From assembly GCA_964423465.1 (NCBI GenBank), contig CAYRFK010000120.1, forward strand, positions 1-14,979: 14,979 nt of DNA, given 5' to 3'. Source of the stretch: VGWF01 sp964423465. Lineage in GTDB: Bacteria; Verrucomicrobiota; Kiritimatiellia; PWTM01. Both the position numbers and the translations under genes were made by a program. Numbering within the stretch: the stretch's first letter is position 1; each line of letters opens with the position of its first letter. Shown piece by piece: positions 1 to 7,184 of the stretch. The notes below the pieces were generated by a model. That model was given only the letters and a program-made list of their open reading frames with translations. It did not search any database and was not told the origin of the DNA.

Positions 1-762
1 CGCCGGGCGGAGGCGCTGGCGATCCTCGCCCGCGTCGGCGGGGCGGCGCACGCGGATCGGGAGATGGCCGAGATCGAGGCCGCGTTGAAGGAGGAGCCCG
101 CGGGGTTCTTCGAACTGCTCCGCCCCGGCACGGTTGGCCTGCTGGCGACGGGCGTCGTGCTGGCCGTTCTCCAGCAGGTCACCGGCATCAACGTGATTCT
201 CTACTACGCACCCAAGATCTTCGCGACCCTGGGTGCCGACGCGGACGTCGCGATGCTCAACACCATCGCCGTCGGTGCATCGATGGTTGTCTTCACGTTC
301 GTCGCCATCGCAATGGTCGACCGCTGGGGGCGCCGCCCGCTCCTGCTGCTGGCCTCCGCGGGCATGGCGGTCTGCCTCTTCGGCTTCAGCGCGATCGCGT
401 ACACGCAACGAACCGGTCCGTGGGCGCTGCTCTTCATCATCGGCTACATCGCCAGTTTCTCGATCGCCATGGGACCGGTCGTGTGGGTCGTGCTCTCCGA
501 GATGTTCCCCAATCGCGTTCGCGGCCGGGCAATGTCGGTGGCGACGTTCTTCCTGTGGACCTCGAACTACGTCGTCTCGCAGACGTTTCCCGTGCTGAAC
601 GACCATCCGTGGCTCGTGGAGCGGTTCCACCGGGCCTTTCCGTTCTGGGTCTATGGCGCGCTTTGCGTGGCGGCATTCCTTTTCATCCGGCGCTGGATCC
701 CCGAAACCAAGGGCCGCACGCTGGAGGAAATCGAGCGTGACCGCCGCCGGTCGCGAGCATGA
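1..762 (+). CDS. Sugar porter family MFS transporter, C-terminal part (5' end outside window)
   Basis: The reading frame is open from base 1 and ends at TGA 760-762, so only about 253 C-terminal residues are present. The Met at 64 is internal, because the family-like sequence continues upstream of it. The protein is an inner-membrane sugar/H+ symporter of the XylE/GLUT type. Visible family marks, in order, are QQVTGINVILYYAPKIF (the QQ and N positions line sugar in XylE), the loop signature DRWGRRPLLL, a PVVWVVLSEMFPNRVRGRA segment, and the C-terminal PETKGRTLEEIE signature. About six membrane helices remain, corresponding to the C-terminal half. The substrate cannot be read from sequence; a hexose or pentose is expected. 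It is convergent with the next gene, 39 bp away. Family assignment is near certain, specificity is not. Confidence 0.95.
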   Translation, partial: RRAEALAILARVGGAAHADREMAEIEAALKEEPAGFFELLRPGTVGLLATGVVLAVLQQVTGINVILYYAPKIFATLGADADVAMLNTIAVGASMVVFTFVAIAMVDRWGRRPLLLLASAGMAVCLFGFSAIAYTQRTGPWALLFIIGYIASFSIAMGPVVWVVLSEMFPNRVRGRAMSVATFFLWTSNYVVSQTFPVLNDHPWLVERFHRAFPFWVYGALCVAAFLFIRRWIPETKGRTLEEIERDRRRSRA

Positions 763-774
763 TCCGGCCGCTGC

Positions 775-789
775 GGGCCGCCGCGGCCC
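775..789. terminator. Possible bidirectional hairpin between convergent genes
   Basis: GGGCCGC at 775-781 and GCGGCCC at 783-789 form a perfect inverted repeat in the 39-bp gap between two convergent genes, where a shared terminator would be expected. There is no T-run on either side, so a classical intrinsic terminator is not shown. In sequence this GC-rich, such palindromes also arise by chance. Confidence 0.3.
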
Positions 790-801
790 GGGCGGGGGAC
801 G

Positions 802-1923
802 TTACGAGTGCAGGAGGGCGAGCACGATGATCGCGCCGACGATCGCGCCCAGAGCCGCGAAGAGGATCTTCACCCAGCTCAACGGGTGCTTCCCGGCGAT
901 GGCGCCGGTGACGCCGTTCACCACCACCGGAAAGACCTTGGCGCCGTAGGTGTAGGTCAGCAGCCAGGCGGGTGCGAGGATGTGCTTAAAGGTCTGGCGC
1001 GAGTAGTCCGCGTCCACGTGCAGATTCCGGTGCGTGTCGCCCGGGATCTCGGCGGCGCAGGCGGCCTCTGTCTTCTGCTGCATGGCGGTGCGTGCGTGAC
1101 CGGCGGCGGCGATGAGGTCGATCTGGTACTGCTCCACCACCCACCCGGAGACGTACCCGGCATCGTACGGCTTCAGGTCCGCGGTGGGGAACGGCTCGAC
1201 CGAGCGCAGGAGGCCGGGATCGACACCCTTCGAGGCCGGCACGAGTTCGTCGTCGAAGAAACGGCTCACGTGTCCCGACGCCGGAACCCAGCGCACATGT
1301 CGGACCTGCCGGGTCTCGGTCTTGCCCTGTGCGTTGCGGAACGTCTCCGTCGTGTAGTAGTAGTGCCCCGCCTCGGCGGTCCAGTCGGCCTCGACCTGGG
1401 CGTCGAACGTCCAGTAGGGAAGATAGACACCGTGCAGCGTGTCGGTCATCGCGCTGCGGGCAAGGCGGTTCGGAGCGAACCAGCGCGAGCCGTACCATTT
1501 CCGGATGCTCTCGCGGACCTGCGGTTCCGCGATCGCGCAGGGTAGCACGCTCTCGGGTCGGATCGGGGCCTTCATCTGCTCGTAGGCCACGACTTGGGCC
1601 GACCCACAGAAGTCGCACCGTTGGGCCGCCCGGCCGGGATCGAGCACGGAGATGGCCTGGCAGCTCTGGCAGCGGACCGACACCTTCTCCGCGGCCCAGC
1701 CGCGCTGCGCGTCGCCCGTTGCACGCAGCGCCGCCGCAAGATCGTGCTCGCGGATGCCGCTGCCGTCGACCGCAAGTTCCGCCGGGGAGACGGTGCCGCA
1801 GAACGCGCAGACCAGGGCCTTCTTTGCAGGCGTCCACACCGCCTCCGCGCCGCAGGCCGCGCAGGCGTACTTGGCACGCGCCGAGAGGGTGCCGTCGGCC
1901 GGGATCGGGGGAGGGGAACTCAT
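802..1923 (-). CDS. Double zinc-ribbon protein with C-terminal membrane helix
   Basis: This is a 373-residue protein of unknown biochemical role. Two treble CxxC zinc ribbons are visible at the N-terminus: Cys21/24 with Cys39/42, and Cys85/88 with Cys103/106. A middle domain of about 220 residues follows, rich in aromatic residues (a YLPYWTFDAQV segment and a Tyr cluster near 186-189). A hydrophobic helix at about 345-371 then ends the protein, so it is probably anchored in the membrane with the ribbons in the cytoplasm. Similar proteins are often labelled TFIIB-type zinc ribbon or, wrongly, primosomal helicase. The start ATG at 1923 lies 22 bp after the stop of the SPFH gene, with only a weak ribosome site, suggesting one transcript and coupled translation. 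SPFH and zinc-ribbon partners are known to occur side by side, and in some families fused (B. subtilis YdjI/COG4260 type). Stop is TAA. Confidence 0.85.
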   Translation of the reverse strand: MSSPPPIPADGTLSARAKYACAACGAEAVWTPAKKALVCAFCGTVSPAELAVDGSGIREHDLAAALRATGDAQRGWAAEKVSVRCQSCQAISVLDPGRAAQRCDFCGSAQVVAYEQMKAPIRPESVLPCAIAEPQVRESIRKWYGSRWFAPNRLARSAMTDTLHGVYLPYWTFDAQVEADWTAEAGHYYYTTETFRNAQGKTETRQVRHVRWVPASGHVSRFFDDELVPASKGVDPGLLRSVEPFPTADLKPYDAGYVSGWVVEQYQIDLIAAAGHARTAMQQKTEAACAAEIPGDTHRNLHVDADYSRQTFKHILAPAWLLTYTYGAKVFPVVVNGVTGAIAGKHPLSWVKILFAALGAIVGAIIVLALLHS

Positions 1924-1945
1924 GTCCGAAGTGGCTTGGCCGGCC

Positions 1946-3022
1946 TCACGCGTTCAGGAAGGCGTCCAGCGCGGCGCGCGTGACACGGTAGGCGGATCCG
2001 ATTTTCCGGGCCTTCAGATCGCCCGCCTCGATCGTCTGAAGCACGTCGGCCTCGGTCACCCCGAGCGCCTTGGCCACGTCGGCGGGTGTCAGAAGCTCCG
2101 GGATCGCGCCGCCGGCCGCGGGGGCCGGGGCCGGAGCGGGTGCGCCGGGCAGCGGGGGCGGAAGGGCCGAGCCGCCCGCCGCCTGTTGCTGCATCATCTG
2201 CTGCGCCATCGCGATGCCGACGGCCATCTCGGCGGCGACGCCGCCCGCCCCCCCGCCCTTCTCCATGCCCTGGGCCATCTGGAACTTCACGTAGTCGTTG
2301 AGGTTCCCGACCGCGGCCATGCTGGAGCGCTTATCGATCGCCTGCTCGACCTCCGGCGGAACGCTGACGTTCTCGACGATGAACGAGGCGATCTCGATGC
2401 CGTATTTTGATTGCAGCGCCGGGTTGATCAGCGGTAGCAGGGCGGCGCCGACCTCGCTGTACCGCGTGGCGACGTCGAGCACCGGGATCTTCGATGAGGC
2501 CAGTGCCTCGCTGAAGACGCTCACAAGTCGCGACCGCATCGTCTCGGCGAACTCGTCGATCCGGAAGTTGTGATCCGACCCGGCGACCTCCTTCAGGAAA
2601 AGGCGCGGGTTGATGATGCGAAAATCGTAGGTGCCGAACGCGCGGACGCGCACGATGCCGAAGTCCGTGTCGCGCATCATCACCGGGTTCTGGGTGCCCC
2701 ACTTGTTTCCGGTGAAGAGGCGGGTGTTCAGGAAATAGATGTCGGCCTTGAACGGCGACTCGAAGCCGTACTTCCAGGACTTGAGAGTCGTGAGGAGCGG
2801 GATGTTGTCGGTGGTCAGCGTGTGTTTGCCGGGGCCGAAGGTGTCGCCGAACTCGCCGAGGTAGACGAACTGGACGGTCTGCGATTCGCGCACGATCAGT
2901 TGCGCGCCGCGCTTGATCTCCTTGTCGTCGTCCGGAAACCGGAAGCTGAGCGTGTCCCGCGAGTCGTCCGTCCACTCCACGATCTCAAGCAACTCGCCGC
3001 GAATGAAGTCCATGAGTCCCAT
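1946..3022 (-). CDS. SPFH/band-7 (YdjI/COG4260-like) protein with C-terminal excisionase-type HTH
   Basis: This is a 358-residue protein. Residues 1 to about 255 form an SPFH/stomatin-prohibitin-like domain (recognisable stretches include IVRESQTVQFVYLGEFGDTF, GFESPFKADIYFLNT and IASFIVENVSVPPEVEQAID). These domains assemble into large membrane-associated oligomers. A Gly/Met/Gln region (256-285) and a Pro-Ala linker (287-306) follow. Residues about 308-358 are a MerR/excisionase-type helix-turn-helix of the HTH_17 kind (LTPADVAKALGVTEADVLQ, then an AYRVTRAALDAFL tail). There is no obvious N-terminal transmembrane segment. ATG 3022 is chosen over upstream starts because GGGAGGA (3030-3036) lies 7 nt before it and family similarity begins there. 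The next gene encodes a double zinc ribbon, the domain that ends classical YdjI-type proteins. In bacteria such proteins are linked to envelope stress and lipid domains, but the exact role here is unknown. Confidence 0.88.
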   Translation of the reverse strand: MGLMDFIRGELLEIVEWTDDSRDTLSFRFPDDDKEIKRGAQLIVRESQTVQFVYLGEFGDTFGPGKHTLTTDNIPLLTTLKSWKYGFESPFKADIYFLNTRLFTGNKWGTQNPVMMRDTDFGIVRVRAFGTYDFRIINPRLFLKEVAGSDHNFRIDEFAETMRSRLVSVFSEALASSKIPVLDVATRYSEVGAALLPLINPALQSKYGIEIASFIVENVSVPPEVEQAIDKRSSMAAVGNLNDYVKFQMAQGMEKGGGAGGVAAEMAVGIAMAQQMMQQQAAGGSALPPPLPGAPAPAPAPAAGGAIPELLTPADVAKALGVTEADVLQTIEAGDLKARKIGSAYRVTRAALDAFLNA

Positions 3023-3029
3023 GATTGCA

Positions 3030-3036
3030 TCCTCCC
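3030..3036 (-). promoter_or_regulatory. Shine-Dalgarno site deciding the SPFH start
   Basis: On the minus strand GGGAGGA stands 7 nt before ATG 3022. The frame is open for another 405 bases upstream, so this site together with the onset of family-like sequence fixes the start. Confidence 0.7.
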
Positions 3037-3068
3037 GCGCCCGGCGCCCCGCCGGCCCGCGAGCCGCG

Positions 3069-3097
3069 AACCTACACCGGCGACCGTGCCGACACAA
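3069..3097 (-). promoter_or_regulatory. Candidate promoter for the SPFH/zinc-ribbon pair
   Basis: On the minus strand TTGTGT (3092-3097) and TAGGTT (3069-3074) are separated by exactly 17 bp, about 46 nt upstream of the SPFH start. Each hexamer matches the sigma-70 consensus at only about three positions. The spacing and the 128-bp gap after the TonB gene support a separate promoter here, but the call is weak. Confidence 0.3.
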
Positions 3098-3150
3098 GAG
3101 GTCGCGGGGCATATCCGGGTTGCCGCCGGTCGGTCGGGCGCCGGGGGTGG

Positions 3151-3990
3151 TCAGATGCCCGTGCCGCGAGCGGGAGTCAGGCGGAAGACGACCGGGATAT
3201 TGAACTCCCCACGGGCGGATGGCGCGAAAGGTGCGGCGCGGCGGACGGCGGTGAGTGCAGCCGTCATGAGGCGGGACGAAGCGCCTTCCGCCAGGGCCTC
3301 GGCTTCGACGAGCGCTCCGTCCGCGCCGACGGTCAGCGCGAGAAGAACGCGGCCCTCCTCGCCGCGGCGGCGGGCGGAGTCGGGATAGGCAAGATGCCGG
3401 TGGATGGCCGTGCGGATGGCATCCCATGCGGGACCGCTGTCGATGGCGGTGGCCGGGTCCGCGACAGGCGGCGCAGGTGCCGCAACTTCGACGGATGGGG
3501 CGGCCGGTTCCTCGTGGACGGCGACCATCGCCGGTGCGGAAGGCGGCGGCTCTGGCTCGGGCACGACCTCGACGGGCGGCGTATTGGTCACAGCGACCGG
3601 GATCGGATCCATCGCCACGGGCGGAGGAGGCATCGGTTCCACGACTGCCATCACGATTGGTTCCGGAGTCGGATCGGGCGCCGGGGGAGGCGGCGGGGGC
3701 GGCGGCGCTCGGGGCGCCTCCATCCGGCCAAGGTAGACGACATGCAGAATCTCACCCGCGGCGCGTGTCGCCCGATCCGCGACGCCCGGGACCTGCAGCA
3801 GAGCCGCAACGGCGGCCGTGTGGAACACCACCGATGCTGCCATGGAAAGACGCGACAGGGCGAACCAGCCGCGCGGAGCAGGGTTGGCCGAGGAGATCGG
3901 ATCGGGGAGACGGATCCGGAGCGGCCGGCGCCGCGCAACCCGGAAGACCGGGGTGCGGGATGCGTCGGGTATGATAACTCGGCCGTCCAT
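3151..3990 (-). CDS. Energy transducer TonB family protein
   Basis: TonB proteins carry proton-motive energy from the inner membrane to outer-membrane transporters. Numbered from ATG 3990, the 279-residue product has a basic N-terminus and one membrane segment at about 46-66 (LSMAASVVFHTAAVAALL). A long Pro/Val/Glu-rich periplasmic spacer follows (about 90-195, including runs of eight prolines). A C-terminal TonB domain of about 80 residues ends it, with the typical HLAYPDSARRRGEEGRVLLA opening and a RRAAPFAPS stretch. ATG 3990 is preferred because GGAAG lies 9 nt upstream; ATG 3999 is also in frame, and the frame is open further upstream. No ExbB/ExbD or outer-membrane receptor is present. 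It lies 115 bp downstream of the sulfatase on the same strand, so a role in uptake of sulfated sugar products is possible but unproven. Confidence 0.88.
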   Translation of the reverse strand: MDGRVIIPDASRTPVFRVARRRPLRIRLPDPISSANPAPRGWFALSRLSMAASVVFHTAAVAALLQVPGVADRATRAAGEILHVVYLGRMEAPRAPPPPPPPPAPDPTPEPIVMAVVEPMPPPPVAMDPIPVAVTNTPPVEVVPEPEPPPSAPAMVAVHEEPAAPSVEVAAPAPPVADPATAIDSGPAWDAIRTAIHRHLAYPDSARRRGEEGRVLLALTVGADGALVEAEALAEGASSRLMTAALTAVRRAAPFAPSARGEFNIPVVFRLTPARGTGI

Positions 3991-4065
3991 GCGATCCATC
4001 TTCCACGCGAAGGCCCGGATTGGACAGTCCGAAATGCGCCGGGAGGCCAAGCAGAAGGAGCCGAA

Positions 4066-4087
4066 GGGCAGACAAGAGTGTCTGCCC
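4066..4087. repeat. Perfect 9-bp stem inverted repeat after the sulfatase gene
   Basis: GGGCAGACA (4066-4074) and TGTCTGCCC (4079-4087) are perfect inverted copies around a 4-nt loop, starting about 18 nt after the sulfatase stop. On the sulfatase strand the stem is followed by a pyrimidine-rich but not T-only stretch. It could act as a terminator or transcript stabiliser between the sulfatase and TonB genes. From memory, similar GGCAGACA...TGTCTGCC palindromes recur in environmental PVC-type genomes, so it may belong to a dispersed palindrome family; this was not checked. Confidence 0.55.
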
Positions 4088-4105
4088 CACGGTCGCCCTG
4101 TACGA

Positions 4106-5746
4106 TCAGTTTCCGGCCGGTTTTTTCTTCCGGCCCTGTCCGCCTCCGCCTCCGGCGGCGGGGCCACCGGGCTTGGGCGGCAGCGTTTCACCGTCGAAGG
4201 CCTTGTTCCCGTACGCGTCGCGAGGCGGCGGCTCAGTTTCCTTTACCTCGCGGCGCAGACGCTCCATCTCCGTCTTCAGCTCCGCGACCGTGGCGGCGTA
4301 GGATGGGTCCTTGAAGAAGTTTCGCGTCTCCAGCGGATCTTTCTCGCGGTCGTACAGCTCCCAGTCGTCCACGTCCGGCTTGTAGTAATGCACGAGCTTG
4401 TAGCGCTCCGTGACGACGCCGTAGTGCGGGCGGACGCGGTGCGGCACGGGGTACTCGTAGTAGTGATAGTAGAAGCTCTTCCGCCAGTCGGCAGGCGTCT
4501 CACCCTTCAGCAGCGGCACGAGACTGCGGCCCTGCATCTCCTGCGGCACCGGGAGGCCCGCGGCGTCGAGGAAGGTCTCGGCGAAGTCGAGGTTCGAGAC
4601 GATGCGCGAGGTCGCGCCGCCGGGTTTCGTCACGCCGGGCCACCGCACGAGCAGCGGCGCGCGGAGCGACTCCTCGACGATCCACCGCTTGTCGAACCAG
4701 CCGTGCTCCCCGAGATAGAAGCCCTGGTCCGCCGAGTAGATGACGATCGTGTTCTCGGCGAGCCCCTCCTTCTCGAGGGTGTCGAGGATGCGGCCGACGC
4801 TCTCGTCGACCGACTTGATGCAGCCGAGGTAGTCGTGCATGTAGCGGTTGTAGCGCCACCGCACGAGGTCCTTCCCCGTCGGGTTGGCCTTGCGGAACGC
4901 TTCGTTGCGCGGCTCGTAGTAGGCGTCCCACGCCTTCCGCTGCTCCGGCGTCAGGCTGCCGGGCGCCTTGAGCTTCGCGTCGGTCTCCGTGAACGTCTTC
5001 TCGATCGTCATGTCCTGGTCGCGCCAGGCGAGGCCGCGGTCGCCGCCGTAGTCGTCGAAGAGCGTCTCGGGCTCGGGATACTTCCGGTCGTTGTCGTGGC
5101 CGAGATGCCGCAGGGCGGGGTCCCATTCCCGGTGCGGGGCCTTGTGCTGCGCCATCAGGACGAACGGCTTCGTCTTGTCGCGGCCCTTGAGCCACTCGAT
5201 GGAGAGATCCGTGATGATGTCGGTGACGTAGCCCTCGTGCTTGACGTTCTCCCCGTTGCGGATCATCGGCGGGTTGTAGTAGATGCCCTGGCCGGGGAGG
5301 ATGTGCCAGTGGTCGAAGCCGGTCGGGTCGCTGATCAGGTGCCATTTGCCGACGATCGCGGTCTGGTAGCCGGCGGCCTGCATCAGCTTCGGGAACGTGG
5401 TCTGTGAGCCGTCGAAGCGGCAGTTGGAGTTGTTGTAGAATCCGTTCAGATGGTTGTATTTCCCGGTCAGGATCGTCGCGCGGCTCGGGCCGCAGATCGA
5501 GTTGGGGACGACGCAGCGGTCGAAGCGGATGCCCTCGCGGCCGATTCGGTCGATGTTCGGCGTCTCGATGAGTTTTCGCTTGTCGCCGTACGCGCTGATC
5601 GCCTGATAGGCGTGGTCGTCGGAGAAGATGAACACGATGTTCGGCCTCGCCGCCGCGGCACGGGCGGCAAACGGGGCCGCGAGGACGGCGGCGCCGAGCG
5701 TGGCGGAGCGAAGGAAATCCCGGCGCGACGTTCGGAGCTAACTCAT
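4106..5746 (-). CDS. Tat-exported sulfatase (S1, formylglycine type), interrupted by TAG at codon 3
   Basis: This arylsulfatase-fold enzyme hydrolyses sulfate esters, most likely on polysaccharides, outside the cytoplasm. Numbered from ATG 5746, the formylglycine motif is CGPSR with Cys85. The metal and catalytic ligands visible are the DD pair at 43-44, TGK, GKWHL (Lys134, His136), HKAPH near 201, and SADQGFYLGEHGWFDKRW (Asp340, Gln341). A DUF4976-like C-terminal region (ERYKLVHYY, then WELYDREKDPLETRN) and a Gly/Lys-rich tail follow. Length is normal for the family (about 546 codons). The N-terminus carries a twin-arginine signal, TSRRDFLRSATLGAAVLAA, then ARPNIVFIFSDD. The in-frame ATG 5746 has GGGAGAG upstream, but codon 3 is TAG and no ATG, GTG, TTG or CTG start follows until GTG 5635, which lies inside the first core strand. 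The gene is therefore a fresh pseudogene, read through, started unusually, or affected by a base error. Substrate is unknown. Confidence 0.88.
5636..5746 (-). other. Tat signal-peptide region of the sulfatase with in-frame amber codon
   Basis: Minus-strand codons from 5746 read ATG AGT TAG CTC CGA ACG TCG, then the twin-arginine box SRRDFLR, a hydrophobic core and an Ala-rich cleavage region, running straight into the sulfatase core. The TAG occupies 5738-5740. Everything after it is in frame with the enzyme, so the signal peptide is intact apart from codon 3. A C-to-T change of a CAG (Gln) codon would explain the TAG. Confidence 0.75.
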
Positions 5747-5782
5747 GGCATCGCTCTCCCCGGGCCGGCCGCCGTCGCCACC

Positions 5783-5811
5783 CTGACGCGGCGGCCGGAA
5801 AGCGGTATCTT
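5783..5811 (+). promoter_or_regulatory. Candidate sigma-70-type promoter for the metallopeptidase-MFS pair
   Basis: CTGACG (5783-5788) and TATCTT (5806-5811) each match the consensus at four of six positions and are 17 bp apart. They lie in the 100-bp divergent gap between the sulfatase and the metallopeptidase. The predicted transcript would start near 5818, leaving about 29 nt before the GTG start, enough for the AAGGGA ribosome site at 5833-5838. Confidence 0.4.
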
Positions 5812-5846
5812 AGGCTAATGGAACCGGGACGAAAGGGAAATCAGCA

Positions 5847-7184
5847 GTGAACGGGCGCCGCACGATGCGGTTCGTGGCGGGCCTGATCGGGTGGGCGGTC
5901 GCCGCGGCGGGGGCCGCCGAGACGGCCTGGTTGGACTTCGAGACGCGCGGGACTCCGTCCGACTGGAACACGCCGCAGGGCGGCCTTGCATTCGAGATCG
6001 TGCCGGCCCCGGCGGACGGCGGGACCTCCGGCCATGCGCTTCGGCTCCACGGCGGGCCGGAGGCATTCCTGTTCACGCGGAAGTCCGTGCTGCCGGAGGT
6101 GCTGACCAACGAGTGCGCCGTCGCCTTCCGAATCCGTCCTGCGGAGGATGCCCCGCTTCCGATGGAGTTGGAGGTCCAGTTCCTCGAGCCCGACGGCAAG
6201 TCCAAGTTCTGGCGCAAGGTCACGGTCGCGACGCAGGGATGGACGCGCGTGGAACTCCCTCTGCGGTTCTTCCGCACCGGCGGTGTGCGGCTGCCGCGGT
6301 GGACCTCCGTGCGGCATTTCGCGATCTACGGCCGTACCGCGATGGATGTGCGGATCGACGACGTCGCCTTCGTCCGCGAGCCCGGTCTGGGGACGGAGAT
6401 CGAACTGAACGAATTGCGAGCGATTGCGTTTCCCGAGGCCGCGACGGGGGCGGTCCGCGCGATCCGCTCGGCCGAATATGCCGTGCTGACCGACGGTGCC
6501 GACCTGGACTTGAAGGACCTTGGTGAGGCGCTCGGGGGCCTGGCCGCCGACCTGCGCCGCCAGCTCCAGTTCCTTCCGCCGCCGCCGCGCCCGCCGGTGC
6601 TGCTCGTGTTCGCGAACGAGGCGGACTACCGGGCCTTCCCCTCACGCATCGCGGAGCGCCTTGGCTCGCAGGCTGGCCCGCCGGGGTCGGACGGCTACAC
6701 CGTCGCCGGCGTCGCATCCTCTTTCTGGGATCCTGCGAAGGGCTCGCGCCGCCCCGTGTTCCTCCACGAGTTCATCCATGCATGGCTCGCGCAGGCGGGC
6801 GGGCTCGCCTGCGAGGGCGGGTGGCTCCACGAGGGCGTCGCAAATCATGGCCAGCTCAGGATGGTCCCGCAGGACAACTTCGCGGCGCTCGTCGCCCGGT
6901 CGATCGCCTCCGGCGCCGCGAAGCCGTTCGAGGACCTCTGCACCGACCGCCCCGTGCGCACCGCCGACTACTGGCAGCTCTTGACGCTCTTCCGAATGAT
7001 GCAGGAGCGCGAGCCGTACGCCTCGCGCCTTCCGGCGCTGTTCACCGCCGTCCGAGATGCCAACTCCTTCGACCTCGGGCGGCAGCTCGGCCCCGTGTTC
7101 GGCATCGATGGGGCGCGCCTCACGGCGGACTGGAAGGACTACTGCGCCGCGACCTATGCCGCCGCGCCCGGTGCCGTGCCGTGA
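5847..7184 (+). CDS. Secreted gluzincin-type metallopeptidase with N-terminal jelly-roll-like domain
   Basis: This is a 445-residue exported protein. The GTG start at 5847 has AAGGGA 8 nt upstream; the first 24 or so residues form a signal peptide (two Arg, hydrophobic core, AAGAAE cleavage region). Residues about 25-180 look like a beta-sandwich carbohydrate-binding or CIA30-like domain (WLDFE, then TQGWTRVELPLRFF and the VRIDDVAFV strand typical of such folds). The C-terminal part has the zinc-peptidase motif HEFIH (307-311) and a second-helix WLHEGVANHGQ with Glu329, the HExxH...E layout of gluzincins (peptidase MA-like/DUF1570-like). It probably cleaves peptides in the periplasm or outside. 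Its stop TGA overlaps the GTG start of the next gene by 4 bases, so the two are translated together. The exact family and substrate are unknown. Confidence 0.8.
   Translation: MNGRRTMRFVAGLIGWAVAAAGAAETAWLDFETRGTPSDWNTPQGGLAFEIVPAPADGGTSGHALRLHGGPEAFLFTRKSVLPEVLTNECAVAFRIRPAEDAPLPMELEVQFLEPDGKSKFWRKVTVATQGWTRVELPLRFFRTGGVRLPRWTSVRHFAIYGRTAMDVRIDDVAFVREPGLGTEIELNELRAIAFPEAATGAVRAIRSAEYAVLTDGADLDLKDLGEALGGLAADLRRQLQFLPPPPRPPVLLVFANEADYRAFPSRIAERLGSQAGPPGSDGYTVAGVASSFWDPAKGSRRPVFLHEFIHAWLAQAGGLACEGGWLHEGVANHGQLRMVPQDNFAALVARSIASGAAKPFEDLCTDRPVRTADYWQLLTLFRMMQEREPYASRLPALFTAVRDANSFDLGRQLGPVFGIDGARLTADWKDYCAATYAAAPGAVP

Noticed and set aside
3023..3427. N-terminal extension of the SPFH protein
   Set aside because: The extension lacks similarity, runs into the TonB gene on the same strand in another frame, and a good ribosome site lies before ATG 3022.
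5633..5635. GTG as the start of the sulfatase
   Set aside because: It is the Val of the conserved RPNIVFIFSDD strand; using it would remove the Tat signal and part of the core fold.
5818..5850. Ten-codon open frame whose stop overlaps the metallopeptidase GTG
   Set aside because: No ribosome site precedes it, and the predicted transcription start falls on its ATG; likely chance.
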